The notes under the pieces were generated by a model, which ran no database searches, was not told the DNA's origin, and saw nothing but the letters and a program-made list of their open reading frames with translations. A stretch of DNA of 64,000 nt, from positions 1 through 64,000 of the forward strand of contig CAMYMU010000068.1 of NCBI GenBank assembly GCA_947259575.1. Reading direction: 5' to 3'. Within the stretch, counting starts at the first letter, position 1, and every line of letters begins with the position of its first letter. Both the position numbers and the translations under genes were made by a program. Positions 27,821-36,676 of the stretch are shown piece by piece. Source of the stretch: an uncultured Ectothiorhodospiraceae bacterium (lineage in GTDB: Bacteria; Pseudomonadota; Gammaproteobacteria; UBA6429; Thiohalophilaceae).

Positions 27821-30040
27821 ATGAAAAAGCGTCTATTCCGACAGTTCGAAAAAAAACACCTCAGGCTTATTCTTGTGGTGTTCTTTTTAGCCCTTTTCAT
27901 TCCAACCAGCGTATTGATATATAAAACCTATGATCAATTCAAATGGGAGGCCTATCATCAACAGCGCCAACTAGCCGAAGAGCTAGCTAGTCGAATTGAT
28001 AATCAATTTGTTAATTTGATTATTAAAGAAGAGGCTCGAGCTTTCGCCGACTATAGTTTTTTAAATGTCGCTGGCGATCCATCCGCCAGTTTCCTGCAAC
28101 GATCACCACTATCCAATCTTGCGCAACAATCTGAACTTGCGGGTATTATTGGCTATTTCCAAATCGATAACCAGGGACAGTTTAGTTCTCCTCTGTTACC
28201 CGATACAGGTGATGATATTTCCAGTTATGGTATCTCTAAAACAGAATATGCCGAACGAGCGCAACAACAACAACGAGTATTGGATATTCTTGGTAAAAAT
28301 CAATTAATCAAACCTGATCGTGCAGCCCGAGTCGGGGTCACTGATGTAAGGACGGCAACTCTTTCAACACCTGAGCCTGTCACGACAAAACCGACAGGGG
28401 CTTATTCGGATGACTTTAGTGGTAGCGGTCAGGCACGGCTTGAAGCTAGTGTAGGTGAGAGTGATGCTGTTGATTCAATTGAGGAAAAGTCGACAGCCAA
28501 GCCTGAAGCTGAAGTTAAACCTGAGCCTGATTATAGCAGGACAGATGAAGTCTTATCGCAATCGGGATTTGATCAACTCGCCCGCAGCAAATCATCATTG
28601 GACCGGCCCGTAGAAGAAAAGGAAACCGCTAATGCTCCCTATTCTCTCGGAAAAGTTGAAGATTTGAAGCTTGAAAAACAATACGCCGAAGATGCTCGCA
28701 GTAAACAAAAAGAAAAATATAACAAACAACGCGAAGAACAGGCTCGAAAAAAAAGAGCAGGTAAGCGTAAGGAGCGCACCGCACTGCCTGAACAACGCAT
28801 ACGCCAACAAAAAGGTAAGACCGATAAAGATGCAGGTCGAGAAAGCAAGTCTTCGCCCAAGATAGAAATTTTCGAAAGTGAAGTTGATCCATTTGAATTT
28901 AACTTATTGCAAAGTGGCCAATTTGTTCTGTACCGTAAAGCATGGCGCAACGATCACCGTTACATTCAAGGTATATTAGTTGAGTCAAAAAACTTCCTAC
29001 AAGATATTATTAACCCTATATTCCAGGATGCCACACTAGCGCAGGTGAATGATCTCTCTATTGCATACAACGGCGATATCCTCTCAGTTATCAGCGGCCG
29101 TCGCAGTTCGAACTATTTAGCGAGCCGTACTGATGTTAGTTGGGCGCAAGTTGAGGGAGAACTACTCTACCGCACACGACTGTCACCACCTTTTAATGAC
29201 GTCGAAATTATTTTCAGTACCCACGACCTACCAGTTGGCCCAGGTGGACGTATTGTTACCTGGACTGCGATAATCCTGTTTATCGTTCTGTGTAGTGGAT
29301 TTCTATTAATGTATCGCATGGGTGCGCGCCAACTCAGTCTTATTAGACAACAACGTGACTTTGTCTCAGCAGTGAGTCACGAACTCAAAACACCACTTAC
29401 CTCAATTCGGATGTATGGTGAAATGTTGCGTGAAGGCTGGGCGCCAGAAGAAAAGAAGCGTTCCTATTACGACTTTATTTATTACGAGAGTGAGCGTCTG
29501 TCCAGGCTGATTCAGAACATCCTGCAACTTGCTCGCATGACACGTAATGAACTTAATCTCGAACTCGCCACGCTTAGTATCTCAGAACTAATCGATACGA
29601 TTCGTTCCAAGGTATCCTCACAGGTTGAGAGGAGTGGTTTCCAGCTCGTGTTAGATTGTGACGAAGCCATTCTTGCTAAGAAACTGGAAATTGATACCGA
29701 CTACTTTAGCCAGATCATTATTAACCTAGTCGACAATGCTATTAAGTTCTCTACCGATGCGGAGAAAAAACAGATTGATATACGCTGCAGTCTGCAGGGT
29801 ACAGACAAAGTTAGTTTTCACATACGTGACTATGGACCCGGAATTGAAAAAAGTCAGTTAAAGAAAATTTTCACCCTCTTCTACCGCACAGAAAATGAGC
29901 TTACCCGTAAGACGGTTGGTACAGGGATTGGTTTAGCCCTGGTACATCAACTAGCACGAGCGTTGAATGGTGAGATTGATGTCATCAATCAGTCTCCTGG
30001 CGCTGAATTTGTCATCACTTTCCCTTTTATTGAAACTTAA
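27821..30040 (+). CDS. Sensor histidine kinase with long charged periplasmic insert
   Basis: A 739-aa kinase: TM1 (about 14-33), a very large extracytoplasmic region, TM2 (about 478-500), HisKA with phospho-His near 519 (SHELKTPLTS) and HATPase (NLVDNAIKFS, DYGPGI, GTGIGLALVHQL). Between about residues 160 and 350 the periplasmic part is a low-complexity stretch rich in Lys, Glu, Gln and Arg. It is unlike a usual sensor domain and may be an extended linker reaching across the periplasm. Confidence 0.85.
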   Translation: MKKRLFRQFEKKHLRLILVVFFLALFIPTSVLIYKTYDQFKWEAYHQQRQLAEELASRIDNQFVNLIIKEEARAFADYSFLNVAGDPSASFLQRSPLSNLAQQSELAGIIGYFQIDNQGQFSSPLLPDTGDDISSYGISKTEYAERAQQQQRVLDILGKNQLIKPDRAARVGVTDVRTATLSTPEPVTTKPTGAYSDDFSGSGQARLEASVGESDAVDSIEEKSTAKPEAEVKPEPDYSRTDEVLSQSGFDQLARSKSSLDRPVEEKETANAPYSLGKVEDLKLEKQYAEDARSKQKEKYNKQREEQARKKRAGKRKERTALPEQRIRQQKGKTDKDAGRESKSSPKIEIFESEVDPFEFNLLQSGQFVLYRKAWRNDHRYIQGILVESKNFLQDIINPIFQDATLAQVNDLSIAYNGDILSVISGRRSSNYLASRTDVSWAQVEGELLYRTRLSPPFNDVEIIFSTHDLPVGPGGRIVTWTAIILFIVLCSGFLLMYRMGARQLSLIRQQRDFVSAVSHELKTPLTSIRMYGEMLREGWAPEEKKRSYYDFIYYESERLSRLIQNILQLARMTRNELNLELATLSISELIDTIRSKVSSQVERSGFQLVLDCDEAILAKKLEIDTDYFSQIIINLVDNAIKFSTDAEKKQIDIRCSLQGTDKVSFHIRDYGPGIEKSQLKKIFTLFYRTENELTRKTVGTGIGLALVHQLARALNGEIDVINQSPGAEFVITFPFIET

Positions 30041-30292
30041 CTGATCAGATAAGCGTAAAACAACTATGGACTTGTCTTGGCAACTACTTTTCCGTGAAGC
30101 TTTTCACTTCTTTGCCGCAAATTTGTAGATTGCATACGTTAGCTTATTAGTAATTATTAATTTAACAGTAATCCTAAAAATTACTGTTCAATTCCAACAA
30201 TTTAGCTACAATGAATTCAAGCTTGGGGGAACAACCAGGTCTTAACCTTTTGTATCCAAAACCATAAATAAAGTCTTACGAGGAGAATATCT

Positions 30293-30694
30293 ATGAACGA
30301 AGCTGATATTGCTAATGGGGGTGCTGCTGCTGGCGGATTAATCACTTTCATAATTTTAATTGCGATACTACTCCTGTATATCGTATCAGTTTGGAAAATT
30401 TTTACCAAGGCTGGCAAGCCTGGTTGGGCATGCTTAATCCCTATTTACAACTTTATCGTTTTCCTTGAAGTTGTTGGCAGACCAATATGGTGGATCATTC
30501 TGATGTTAATTCCATTTGTTAACATTATTATTATCCTTATCCTCTGTCTTGATTTGGCAAAAAGTTTTGGTAAAAGTGCTGCTTTTGGGGTCTTTATGTT
30601 TCTCTTTACGATCTTCCTTGGACTTCCAATCTTCCAAGTTATTATCGGTCTAGGCAGCTCAACCTACCAAGGTCCATCTGCTGCACAAGCTTAA
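30293..30694 (+). CDS. Small membrane protein, DUF5684-like
   Basis: A 133-aa protein with three to four hydrophobic segments, including the WKIFTKAGKPGWACLIPIYN motif that I associate with DUF5684 (signal-peptidase-like) proteins. AGGAG lies 7 bases upstream of the ATG. Followed directly by an intrinsic terminator, so monocistronic. Function unknown. Confidence 0.65.
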   Translation: MNEADIANGGAAAGGLITFIILIAILLLYIVSVWKIFTKAGKPGWACLIPIYNFIVFLEVVGRPIWWIILMLIPFVNIIIILILCLDLAKSFGKSAAFGVFMFLFTIFLGLPIFQVIIGLGSSTYQGPSAAQA

Positions 30695-30719
30695 ATACGG
30701 ACCACAAGCTAGGTATGTA

Positions 30720-30757
30720 ACCCCCAGAACAGCATTGCTGTTTTGGGGTTTTTTAAT
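30720..30757 (+). terminator. Rho-independent terminator
   Basis: A long GC-rich stem (CCCCAGAACAGCA with TGCTGTTTTGGGG, short loop) followed by TTTTTT, about 25 bp after the stop of the DUF5684-like gene. Confidence 0.9.
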
Positions 30758-30924
30758 GCCCGCAGAACAACCTTTGTCAAATTCGTCACACTTTCGGCTT
30801 TTGGCCTCTAATTTACGTTATTAATGTTGTGACCTACCTCGTATTTTCGTGACTAACTGCTTAATTTCAAACGGATAATGCCGATTTAGTAACATAGAGA
30901 AAGTAAGTTAGTGGTAACGGAATA

Positions 30925-31821
30925 ATGATCTTTGAAAATGTCTTCAAAAGCTTAGTCGATAACACCAATGATGTGATCATGGTGATGGACTCTACTCCAC
31001 TGGAGGAAGGGGGGCCTTTTATCGTCTACGTGAACCCCGCATTTGAACGCTTGCTAGGTTATACAACAGATGAAGTTGTGGGACAAAATCCGAAGGTTCT
31101 GCAAGGACCCGATACCGATGACACGACTCGCGAAAATATTCGTGAAGCCATGGCCAGTGGTGAGCGTATCCGTACCCAAATACTTAACTACACAAAAGAT
31201 GGACACCCACTGTGGATGGATATCAATATTGTCCCGATCTTTAACGAACAAGGCCAACTCGCCTACTTTGCCGCAATTGAACGCGACTTAACTGAACATA
31301 AAATGTTGCAAGCGCGCCTTGAGATCCTGGCTAGCACAGATGCCCTCACCGGTTTGCCTAACCGCCAGGCTTTTACTGGCAGAGCAAACAAAGAATTCAG
31401 TCGTTCTAACCGATACAGCCGCCCATTATCGTTAATCATGATTGATGTCGATCACTTTAAATCAATCAACGATCAATATGGGCATGCCGCCGGAGATCAC
31501 GTCCTGACAAATGTTGGACGCATACTCGGGGATGGTTTGAGAGACTCTGATGTACTTGCGCGCATTGGTGGTGAAGAGTTTGTGTTATTGTTGCCTGATA
31601 CCCCCATGACTAATGCAGAATACGTTGCCGAACGCATGCGCCTGGGACTAGAAGTTACGCCTATAAAATATCAAGACCTGGAACTAACCATCACTGCCAG
31701 CTTTGGTGTTGCCGCCATCAGCCCACAAGATGAAACACTCGATCAAATGCTCGCCCGAGCAGATCAGGCTATGTATGAGGCAAAAAATAAGGGTCGTAAC
31801 CAAGTAAAAACAGCTGCATAA
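30925..31821 (+). CDS. PAS-GGDEF diguanylate cyclase
   Basis: A 298-aa cytoplasmic protein: PAS domain (about residues 5-125, with NPAFERLLGYTTDEVVGQNP and a PAC segment) then GGDEF (about 130-297). The active site reads GGEEF (ARIGGEEFVLLLP), an accepted catalytic variant. No EAL domain. It should make c-di-GMP in response to a PAS signal. Convergent with the rtcB operon. Confidence 0.87.
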   Translation: MIFENVFKSLVDNTNDVIMVMDSTPLEEGGPFIVYVNPAFERLLGYTTDEVVGQNPKVLQGPDTDDTTRENIREAMASGERIRTQILNYTKDGHPLWMDINIVPIFNEQGQLAYFAAIERDLTEHKMLQARLEILASTDALTGLPNRQAFTGRANKEFSRSNRYSRPLSLIMIDVDHFKSINDQYGHAAGDHVLTNVGRILGDGLRDSDVLARIGGEEFVLLLPDTPMTNAEYVAERMRLGLEVTPIKYQDLELTITASFGVAAISPQDETLDQMLARADQAMYEAKNKGRNQVKTAA

Positions 31822-31852
31822 AAAAACCGATAAGCAAGGAAGCTTATCGGTT
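31819..31852 (-). terminator. Terminator of the tRNA-array/rtcB unit
   Basis: An 11-bp perfect stem (AACCGATAAGC/GCTTATCGGTT, 6-nt loop) is followed on the minus strand by a run of seven T. It ends leftward transcription just after rtcB and may work weakly for the convergent cyclase gene. Confidence 0.9.
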
Positions 31853-31868
31853 CTATTAGCATACTTCG

Positions 31869-33065
31869 CTAACCTTTTACACAAACGACCTGGCGTAAAG
31901 TGTGCACAACTTCAACCAGGTCATGCTGGTTTTGCATCACAACATCAATGTCCTTGTAAGCACCTGGAATTTCATCGATTACGCCCTTATCCTTACGGCA
32001 TTCAATTCCTACGGTCTGTGCCTCCAAATCGATTTCGCTGAAGTGACGCTTGGCCTTACCACGACTCATCTTCCGTCCCGCACCATGCGAACATGAGCAA
32101 AAAGATTCGGGGTTTCCCTTGCCTCGAACAATGTAGCTATTGGCACCCATACTTCCTGGAATAATTCCCAGTTCATCTTCACCGGCGCGAATCGCACCCT
32201 TACGGGTCACATAGACATTCTCACCGAAGTGATTTTCCATGGACACATAGTTGTGGTGACAGTTGATCGCTTCCTTGGTAATACCAAACTTGGGTAGCTT
32301 CTTCTTCAATGCCTCCACGATCAGACGCATCATTTCACGACGGTTTTCCATCGCGTAATCCTGCCCCCAATGGACCGCTTCTACATAGTCATCGAAGTGC
32401 TCGGCACCCTCGGTAAAGTAAGCCAGGTCTTTATCCGGCAGGCTATGGATATGACGTTCCATATCCTTCTGTGCCAGACGAATGAAGTACTGACCAATCA
32501 CATTACCTACACCACGGCTACCCGAGTGCAGCATAATCCAGACATCATCGTTCTGATCGATACATAGTTCGATGAAGTGATTACCGCCACCCAAAGTACC
32601 CAACTGGCGTACCCAGGTCTGGTATGGCTTCTTCTGCATCTTTAACACCTTAGGATGACGATCCAGGATCTTATCCAGACCAACAGACAAGGCCCGAATC
32701 GTTGAGGCCTTTGCTTTATCAGACTTGTGTAGATCAAAACCAACCGGAATCGCAGCTTCGATCGCAGTACGCACACCACGCAGGTTATCAGGCAGTTCAT
32801 CGGCCTTGATTGATAGACGTAGCGCATTCATACCACAGCCGATATCAACCCCTACCGCCGCCGGAATGATCGCACCTTTAGATGGAATCACCGATCCCAC
32901 TGTTGCACCCTTGCCATAATGCACGTCTGGCATCGCCGCTACATGACTATGGATAAAGGGCAACTGTGAAATATTCAGCAGCTGCTGGTAGGCTTCGTGC
33001 TCGATATCGTCAGTAAAAATCTTGACCGGCACCTTACCTTTTGTAATTTTCTTGATAATTGGCAT
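31869..33065 (-). CDS. rtcB: RNA ligase RtcB
   Basis: A 398-aa tRNA-splicing ligase that joins 2',3'-cyclic-phosphate or 3'-phosphate RNA ends to 5'-OH ends using GTP and Mn2+. Metal and catalytic residues are all present: D74 and C77 in VDIGCG, N162/H163 in GGGNHF, H180 in HSGSRG, H270/H271 in CHHNYV, and the guanylated His at 327 in SCSHGAGR. Length and motifs match the E. coli enzyme. It is the last gene of a leftward unit with a slipin, an unknown 320-aa protein, an HNH protein and 22 tRNA genes. No rtcA or rtcR is in the window. A role in rejoining cleaved tRNAs is inferred from family and context. Confidence 0.95.
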   Translation of the reverse strand: MPIIKKITKGKVPVKIFTDDIEHEAYQQLLNISQLPFIHSHVAAMPDVHYGKGATVGSVIPSKGAIIPAAVGVDIGCGMNALRLSIKADELPDNLRGVRTAIEAAIPVGFDLHKSDKAKASTIRALSVGLDKILDRHPKVLKMQKKPYQTWVRQLGTLGGGNHFIELCIDQNDDVWIMLHSGSRGVGNVIGQYFIRLAQKDMERHIHSLPDKDLAYFTEGAEHFDDYVEAVHWGQDYAMENRREMMRLIVEALKKKLPKFGITKEAINCHHNYVSMENHFGENVYVTRKGAIRAGEDELGIIPGSMGANSYIVRGKGNPESFCSCSHGAGRKMSRGKAKRHFSEIDLEAQTVGIECRKDKGVIDEIPGAYKDIDVVMQNQHDLVEVVHTLRQVVCVKG

Positions 33066-33123
33066 TGTTCTATACTCTATTTAAATTATCCCAGATCAGG
33101 TTAAGCTGATCCGGGATATTATT

Positions 33124-34086
33124 TTACAACTGCATGCGGAACCACGTTGGGTTCTCGACCTTCTTGTAGATACGACGGAAGTACTTGTCCTGGCTTAAAA
33201 ACTCAGGTGCATTTCCTACCTTATCAAAACAAAACTGCTTAGGCAGTTTCTGATACAAAGACTTAGGTGGCTTATCGCAATCAATTCTCTTGACACGATA
33301 ACCTGTTGTATCGGTGTGATAGTAGATAGTCTTGATACCTAATTCGGCCTTGATAAAATCAATCGTCGCAGCCAGCATCGCCTCACTCCACATCACTTGA
33401 TAAGGCTTCAGTACTTTTTCGCAGTATTCTACAACACCATCAATGTCGCCATTTACATCCCAGTAATACATACGGTCATAGCCACGTTGACGGTATAGCT
33501 TTGCATCACGTAACAGTGAAGAACCTTCACGAACCCAGTCACTCTGAATCTCTTCGATCAAGGCTTCATTAGTAGAAAAGTCCAGATCGATACGTGCCCA
33601 GGCCAGTGTCTCCCGAACATAACCTGCACCATCATTTTCGAATACAGGGTGTCCATAAAAGTTTAAAGCTCGCTTCACCTGAGGCTTGACCAAGCTGTTA
33701 TAAGCACCATCATGCTGGTTTGAGAAATTCAACTGCAATACGATGTTATAACCCTTTCGTGAAGTCTGGTTCCAGGCTGGATTTTCACCACCCCACTTAT
33801 CTAAAGTTAATACAAAGCTGTACATATCATTGAGCCAAACATCTTTCAGATCCGCCTTTGTTAGCTTGCCACTACCAATGCTAGCTAAAAATTCACGTAT
33901 CACAGGCTTTTGTAAAAGCCCAGCCATACGCGAGCCTTTAATTTGCTTGATATCCATCTCATCACCAATGAAATGATTCAGCAAAATCAACGCATACCGG
34001 TCCTTAAAGTAACGAAACAGTGTTCGCTCCTTTGGCAGGCAATCAATGATTTCTTTTACTAAGTTCTTGTCCATTATTCTCATCAT
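33124..34086 (-). CDS. Unknown protein of the rtcB/slipin unit
   Basis: A 320-aa protein I cannot assign. It is rich in aromatic and basic residues. Visible motifs are LIEEIQSDWVREG (about residue 182) and a GYDRMYYWD segment about 20 residues later, then YYHTDTTGYRVK. An EEIQSDW box followed by a GYD segment occurs in some phage and polyvalent-protein domains, but the link is only by pattern. It is not Ro60. ATG 34086 is the first start; ATG 34074 is possible. Lying between slipin and rtcB with short gaps, it probably functions in the same RNA-repair process. Confidence 0.75.
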   Translation of the reverse strand: MMRIMDKNLVKEIIDCLPKERTLFRYFKDRYALILLNHFIGDEMDIKQIKGSRMAGLLQKPVIREFLASIGSGKLTKADLKDVWLNDMYSFVLTLDKWGGENPAWNQTSRKGYNIVLQLNFSNQHDGAYNSLVKPQVKRALNFYGHPVFENDGAGYVRETLAWARIDLDFSTNEALIEEIQSDWVREGSSLLRDAKLYRQRGYDRMYYWDVNGDIDGVVEYCEKVLKPYQVMWSEAMLAATIDFIKAELGIKTIYYHTDTTGYRVKRIDCDKPPKSLYQKLPKQFCFDKVGNAPEFLSQDKYFRRIYKKVENPTWFRMQL

Positions 34087-34143
34087 CTCTATTGGTTTAA
34101 AAATGTGCGCCTGAATATCAGGCGCACCCCTTGCACATCCCTG

Positions 34144-35298
34144 TTAGTCTGCATTCACCTTGATGCGAACGGTATCGTTTAAAACACCATCCAGACCACC
34201 GAATACAGTCAACTTGTCGACTTTTTCAGTCACTTTTTCCAGAACTTCCAGTTCCTTCAAACGCATCAAAGTCGGGTTGTCATCCATTAAACGTGCTGTG
34301 TTCAACAGTGACCGTGTAGCCGCAGTTTCTTCACGACGTTTGATGACATTTGCCTGTGCCACTTTTTCAGCCTCAACAACCTGGTTCAGGATATCTTTCA
34401 TGTCACCCGGCAAAATGACATCTTTAACACCAACACTACGTACTTCGATTCCGAACTCTGAGACCTTTTCTTTCACTTCAGAAAAAATCACTTTATCCAA
34501 CTCATCCTTGTTACCCAACAGGGTATCCAAAGTACGTGTCCCAACCGCCTGGCGCAGCGCAAACTGCACTTCTCGGTAGACGTAGTCTGCAACGTTGACC
34601 AACTTGCTACGTGCAGCCACCGGATCAGTGATCTGGTACTGCGCTGACAAGTTCACACGCAAGCTAACTTTGTCTTTAGTCAGGATTTCCTGACCCTGTA
34701 CTTCCATCACTTGCATACGTAGCTCAACCTGTTCTACTTTTACGTTACGGTTGAACTTCCAGTAAGCGTACAATCCTGGTTTCAGGATTTGCACCATCTC
34801 ACCATCAACAATCAACAGACCAACATGGTTGTCAGCAACTTCAGCGATGTACACGTAGTTGACAACTTCTCGCGGCATGGAATCCATACGCGCATTCGCG
34901 ATCAAGCCTACTTTCGCTTTTGGTACTGCAAAGTCCTGTTCAATGTTCAGTGCTTCAACTTTTACATCCACTAGACCTTTCCAGTACAGCTGACGAGTTC
35001 CAGGTTTCAGTACACCGCTCAACTTGCCATTTTTGTATACCAGGCCAACTTCATACTCACCTAGTTCAATAAACTGGAAGTACTTATCTACCATTTCACA
35101 GTTTTCTTTCACCAATACATCGACGTATGGATGATCAAACTCTGACACTGTCAAGTTATGAACCTCAACCGCCACACGACCCAATAGGTCAAATACACGG
35201 TAGATGCCCGGTTCAAGAATCTTGACGATGCTGCGATCTTTCAAGTACACACCACGTTCATGCTGTGCAATCACAATACGTTTTATTCCGAACATCAT
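34144..35298 (-). CDS. Slipin (SPFH/band-7 protein)
   Basis: A 384-aa SPFH-superfamily protein. The N-terminal 130 residues contain two similar short repeats (R-GVYLKDRSIVKILEPGIY and VGLVYKNGKLSGVLKPGT), and a third copy follows (VGLLIVDGEMVQILKPGLY). The SPFH core (about 165-330) contains YQITDPVAARSKLVNVADYVYREVQFALRQAV and GIEVRSVGVKDVILPGDM. No clear membrane helix is present. Strong ribosome binding site AAAAGGAG. Slipins recur in bacterial RNA-repair operons with rtcB. It may form an oligomeric scaffold. Confidence 0.85.
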   Translation of the reverse strand: MMFGIKRIVIAQHERGVYLKDRSIVKILEPGIYRVFDLLGRVAVEVHNLTVSEFDHPYVDVLVKENCEMVDKYFQFIELGEYEVGLVYKNGKLSGVLKPGTRQLYWKGLVDVKVEALNIEQDFAVPKAKVGLIANARMDSMPREVVNYVYIAEVADNHVGLLIVDGEMVQILKPGLYAYWKFNRNVKVEQVELRMQVMEVQGQEILTKDKVSLRVNLSAQYQITDPVAARSKLVNVADYVYREVQFALRQAVGTRTLDTLLGNKDELDKVIFSEVKEKVSEFGIEVRSVGVKDVILPGDMKDILNQVVEAEKVAQANVIKRREETAATRSLLNTARLMDDNPTLMRLKELEVLEKVTEKVDKLTVFGGLDGVLNDTVRIKVNAD

Positions 35299-35663
35299 TA
35301 CTACTCCTTTTATGTAAATATTGAGAAATGCTCCACACGCTCATTGCGGGGTAAAACGCTGTTCTGTTGCGGGTCAAAGGTTACTCCCAAATTGTCACAA
35401 CCCTTCGCGTATCCATATGCCGACACGCTCCATGATTGCTCATACCTGTTTGTTACCTGCAACTAGCAACAGCACTTAGTTATGCCGCGGGCAATTAGCA
35501 TGCTGTAGCATCGAATACGCCTGATTCGCCACAATCCGAAGATCAAGACTTATAATTTGTTTCCAACCCACGGGAGCATTTCCCGTTGTGTGGTTTTACC
35601 CACCGTAAATGCGGATTCGAACCGCGAGGCTTTCGCCTTTTCCATCATCAGCGTTAAAGGCTG
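35299..35663 (-). other. Non-coding stretch with tRNA-like fragment
   Basis: No ORF is supported. At 35611-35626 the minus strand has a perfect T-arm (GCGG, loop TTCGAAT, CCGC), preceded at 35627-35638 by a hairpin AGGC-GAAA-GCCT. Variable arm plus T-arm is what the 3' half of a class II tRNA looks like, but I find no matching 5' half next to it. A GGGA/TCCC-type hairpin follows at about 35566-35585. The rest may be 5' leader of the slipin mRNA. It could be a degenerate tRNA or a small tRNA-like RNA. Confidence 0.4.
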
Positions 35664-35736
35664 CGAGAAGAACGGGACTTGAACCCGAAACACACTGTTT
35701 ATCAGACAGTTGCTCTACCCATTGAGCTATCTTCAC
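35664..35736 (-). tRNA. tRNA-Ile(GAU)-like, degenerate
   Basis: Cloverleaf with anticodon loop CTGATAA (U33, GAU) and stem ACTGT/ACAGT. The acceptor has 6 of 7 pairs (a T-T mismatch at position 2). The discriminator G is followed by CAG, so CCA is not encoded. It stands apart from the main array, downstream of the HNH gene, and duplicates the GAU anticodon found at 38397-38472. Confidence 0.7.
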
Positions 35737-36028
35737 TGGTGCATTTGGGCATCTATCGTTTTGTATACACCTTGCGATCCCTTCCGGTTAGCTTCAGTGC
35801 ACAGGTCAGGCATTCCGAACCTGAACCGCTAAACAAATACATGTAACCAAGCGCTTCTGAATCACGTGTTATCTCAACACGCAATCACAATTCTTTATGG
35901 TGATTTAACGTGCGACCAGCCAACTGAAAATAACCAGGCTGGCCACACGAGATACCAGGACCACCTCCTCTAACTACTGAACAAATTGTCACGTCGTTCC
36001 TTCGGTCGTTACGCACATCCATGTGCTC
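35737..36028 (-). other. Non-coding stretch between HNH gene and tRNA-Ile
   Basis: No ORF is supported. The right end (about 35998-36028) belongs to a hairpin repeat also found at 38481-38630. Elsewhere I see potential local stems, for example CAGG/CCTG around a loop near 35815, but no complete tRNA. It may be structured leader or spacer RNA. Confidence 0.35.
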
Positions 36029-36060
36029 TCACGACACTTGTACGTCCCTGTACTTCGGGC
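35996..36060 (-). repeat. Hairpin repeat, copy A (overlaps HNH 3' end)
   Basis: Two short hairpins, GCAC-atccat-GTGC (36013-36026) and GTAC-gtccct-GTAC (36040-36053), with surrounding sequence collinear with 38481-38545 in the tRNA array (shared TTCC, GGTCG, CTCTC, CGACA and GTAC-TCCCT-GTAC blocks). The second hairpin lies inside the HNH reading frame, so the last residues of that protein are encoded by the repeat. Confidence 0.6.
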
Positions 36061-36595
36061 ATTGGGCCTTCAAGAACGCCATCTGATCCGCACTAATGTG
36101 ACGGTTTCGTAAAATCAACCATTCCGCATGGTTTGGTGTATAAGGCACAGCATGAAGGCGCATATTCGTTTCGCTTAATAGCTGGTCCGCTTTACGCTGG
36201 TTACACGCACGACATGCCGTAACAACATTTGTCCAAATATTTCGACCACCACGTGAAATCGGTACAACGTGGTCACGTGTTAAGTGACGATCGCCTAAAC
36301 TAGTTAAACAATACATACAGGTATGACCATCACGTTGGAACAACTCGCGGTTGTTTAGCGTAGGTACTGTTCCAAATACCGAACGACCCTGGTCACCCTG
36401 CACAGCGATAATCGGGTGAATGTCCATATATGAGCGTGCATTACTCACACGGTTAACACCGCCGTAAAAACGCAATGTCTGGTCACCCAATGTCCATGCA
36501 ACCTGATCCTTGGCGTAATACAACACGGCATCCCGCCAATGGATCCAACTAACCGCCTGGCCACCTTGACTCAACTGTAAAATCAATGGTGTCAT
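36029..36595 (-). CDS. HNH endonuclease
   Basis: A 188-aa protein with a central HNH domain (about residues 95-150). CMYCLTSLG and CRACNQRK supply the zinc CxxC pairs, LTRDHVVPISRGGRNIWTNVVTAC is the HNH beta-beta-alpha core, and the N-terminal region is a separate domain of unknown fold. AGGAGAAGG precedes the ATG. HNH nucleases often accompany tRNA arrays in phages as homing enzymes, and related genes occur in cellular genomes. Here it lies inside the tRNA unit; a role in array mobility or RNA/DNA cleavage is inferred. Confidence 0.85.
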   Translation of the reverse strand: MTPLILQLSQGGQAVSWIHWRDAVLYYAKDQVAWTLGDQTLRFYGGVNRVSNARSYMDIHPIIAVQGDQGRSVFGTVPTLNNRELFQRDGHTCMYCLTSLGDRHLTRDHVVPISRGGRNIWTNVVTACRACNQRKADQLLSETNMRLHAVPYTPNHAEWLILRNRHISADQMAFLKAQCPKYRDVQVS

Positions 36596-36634
36596 CCACC
36601 TTCTCCTATCATTTATAACTTGGTTAAAATTTTG

Positions 36635-36663
36635 GCTCTTTACTAATTTGGGAAGTGTTTAAT
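36635..36663 (+). repeat. 29-bp inverted repeat, left copy (with boxA-like start)
   Basis: This 29-bp segment matches the reverse complement of 39696-39724 at 27 of 29 positions. It starts with the boxA-like GCTCTTTA and contains a 19-bp identical core. The two copies face each other across the main tRNA array. Its junction falls immediately beside a truncated tRNA-Ser (36677-36701). Confidence 0.75.
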
Positions 36664-36676
36664 ATTGAGGAAGATT

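Noticed and set aside
33124-34086. Ro60/Rsr protein in the RNA-repair unit
   Set aside because: The sequence shows no TROVE or VWA pattern and is too short for Ro60.
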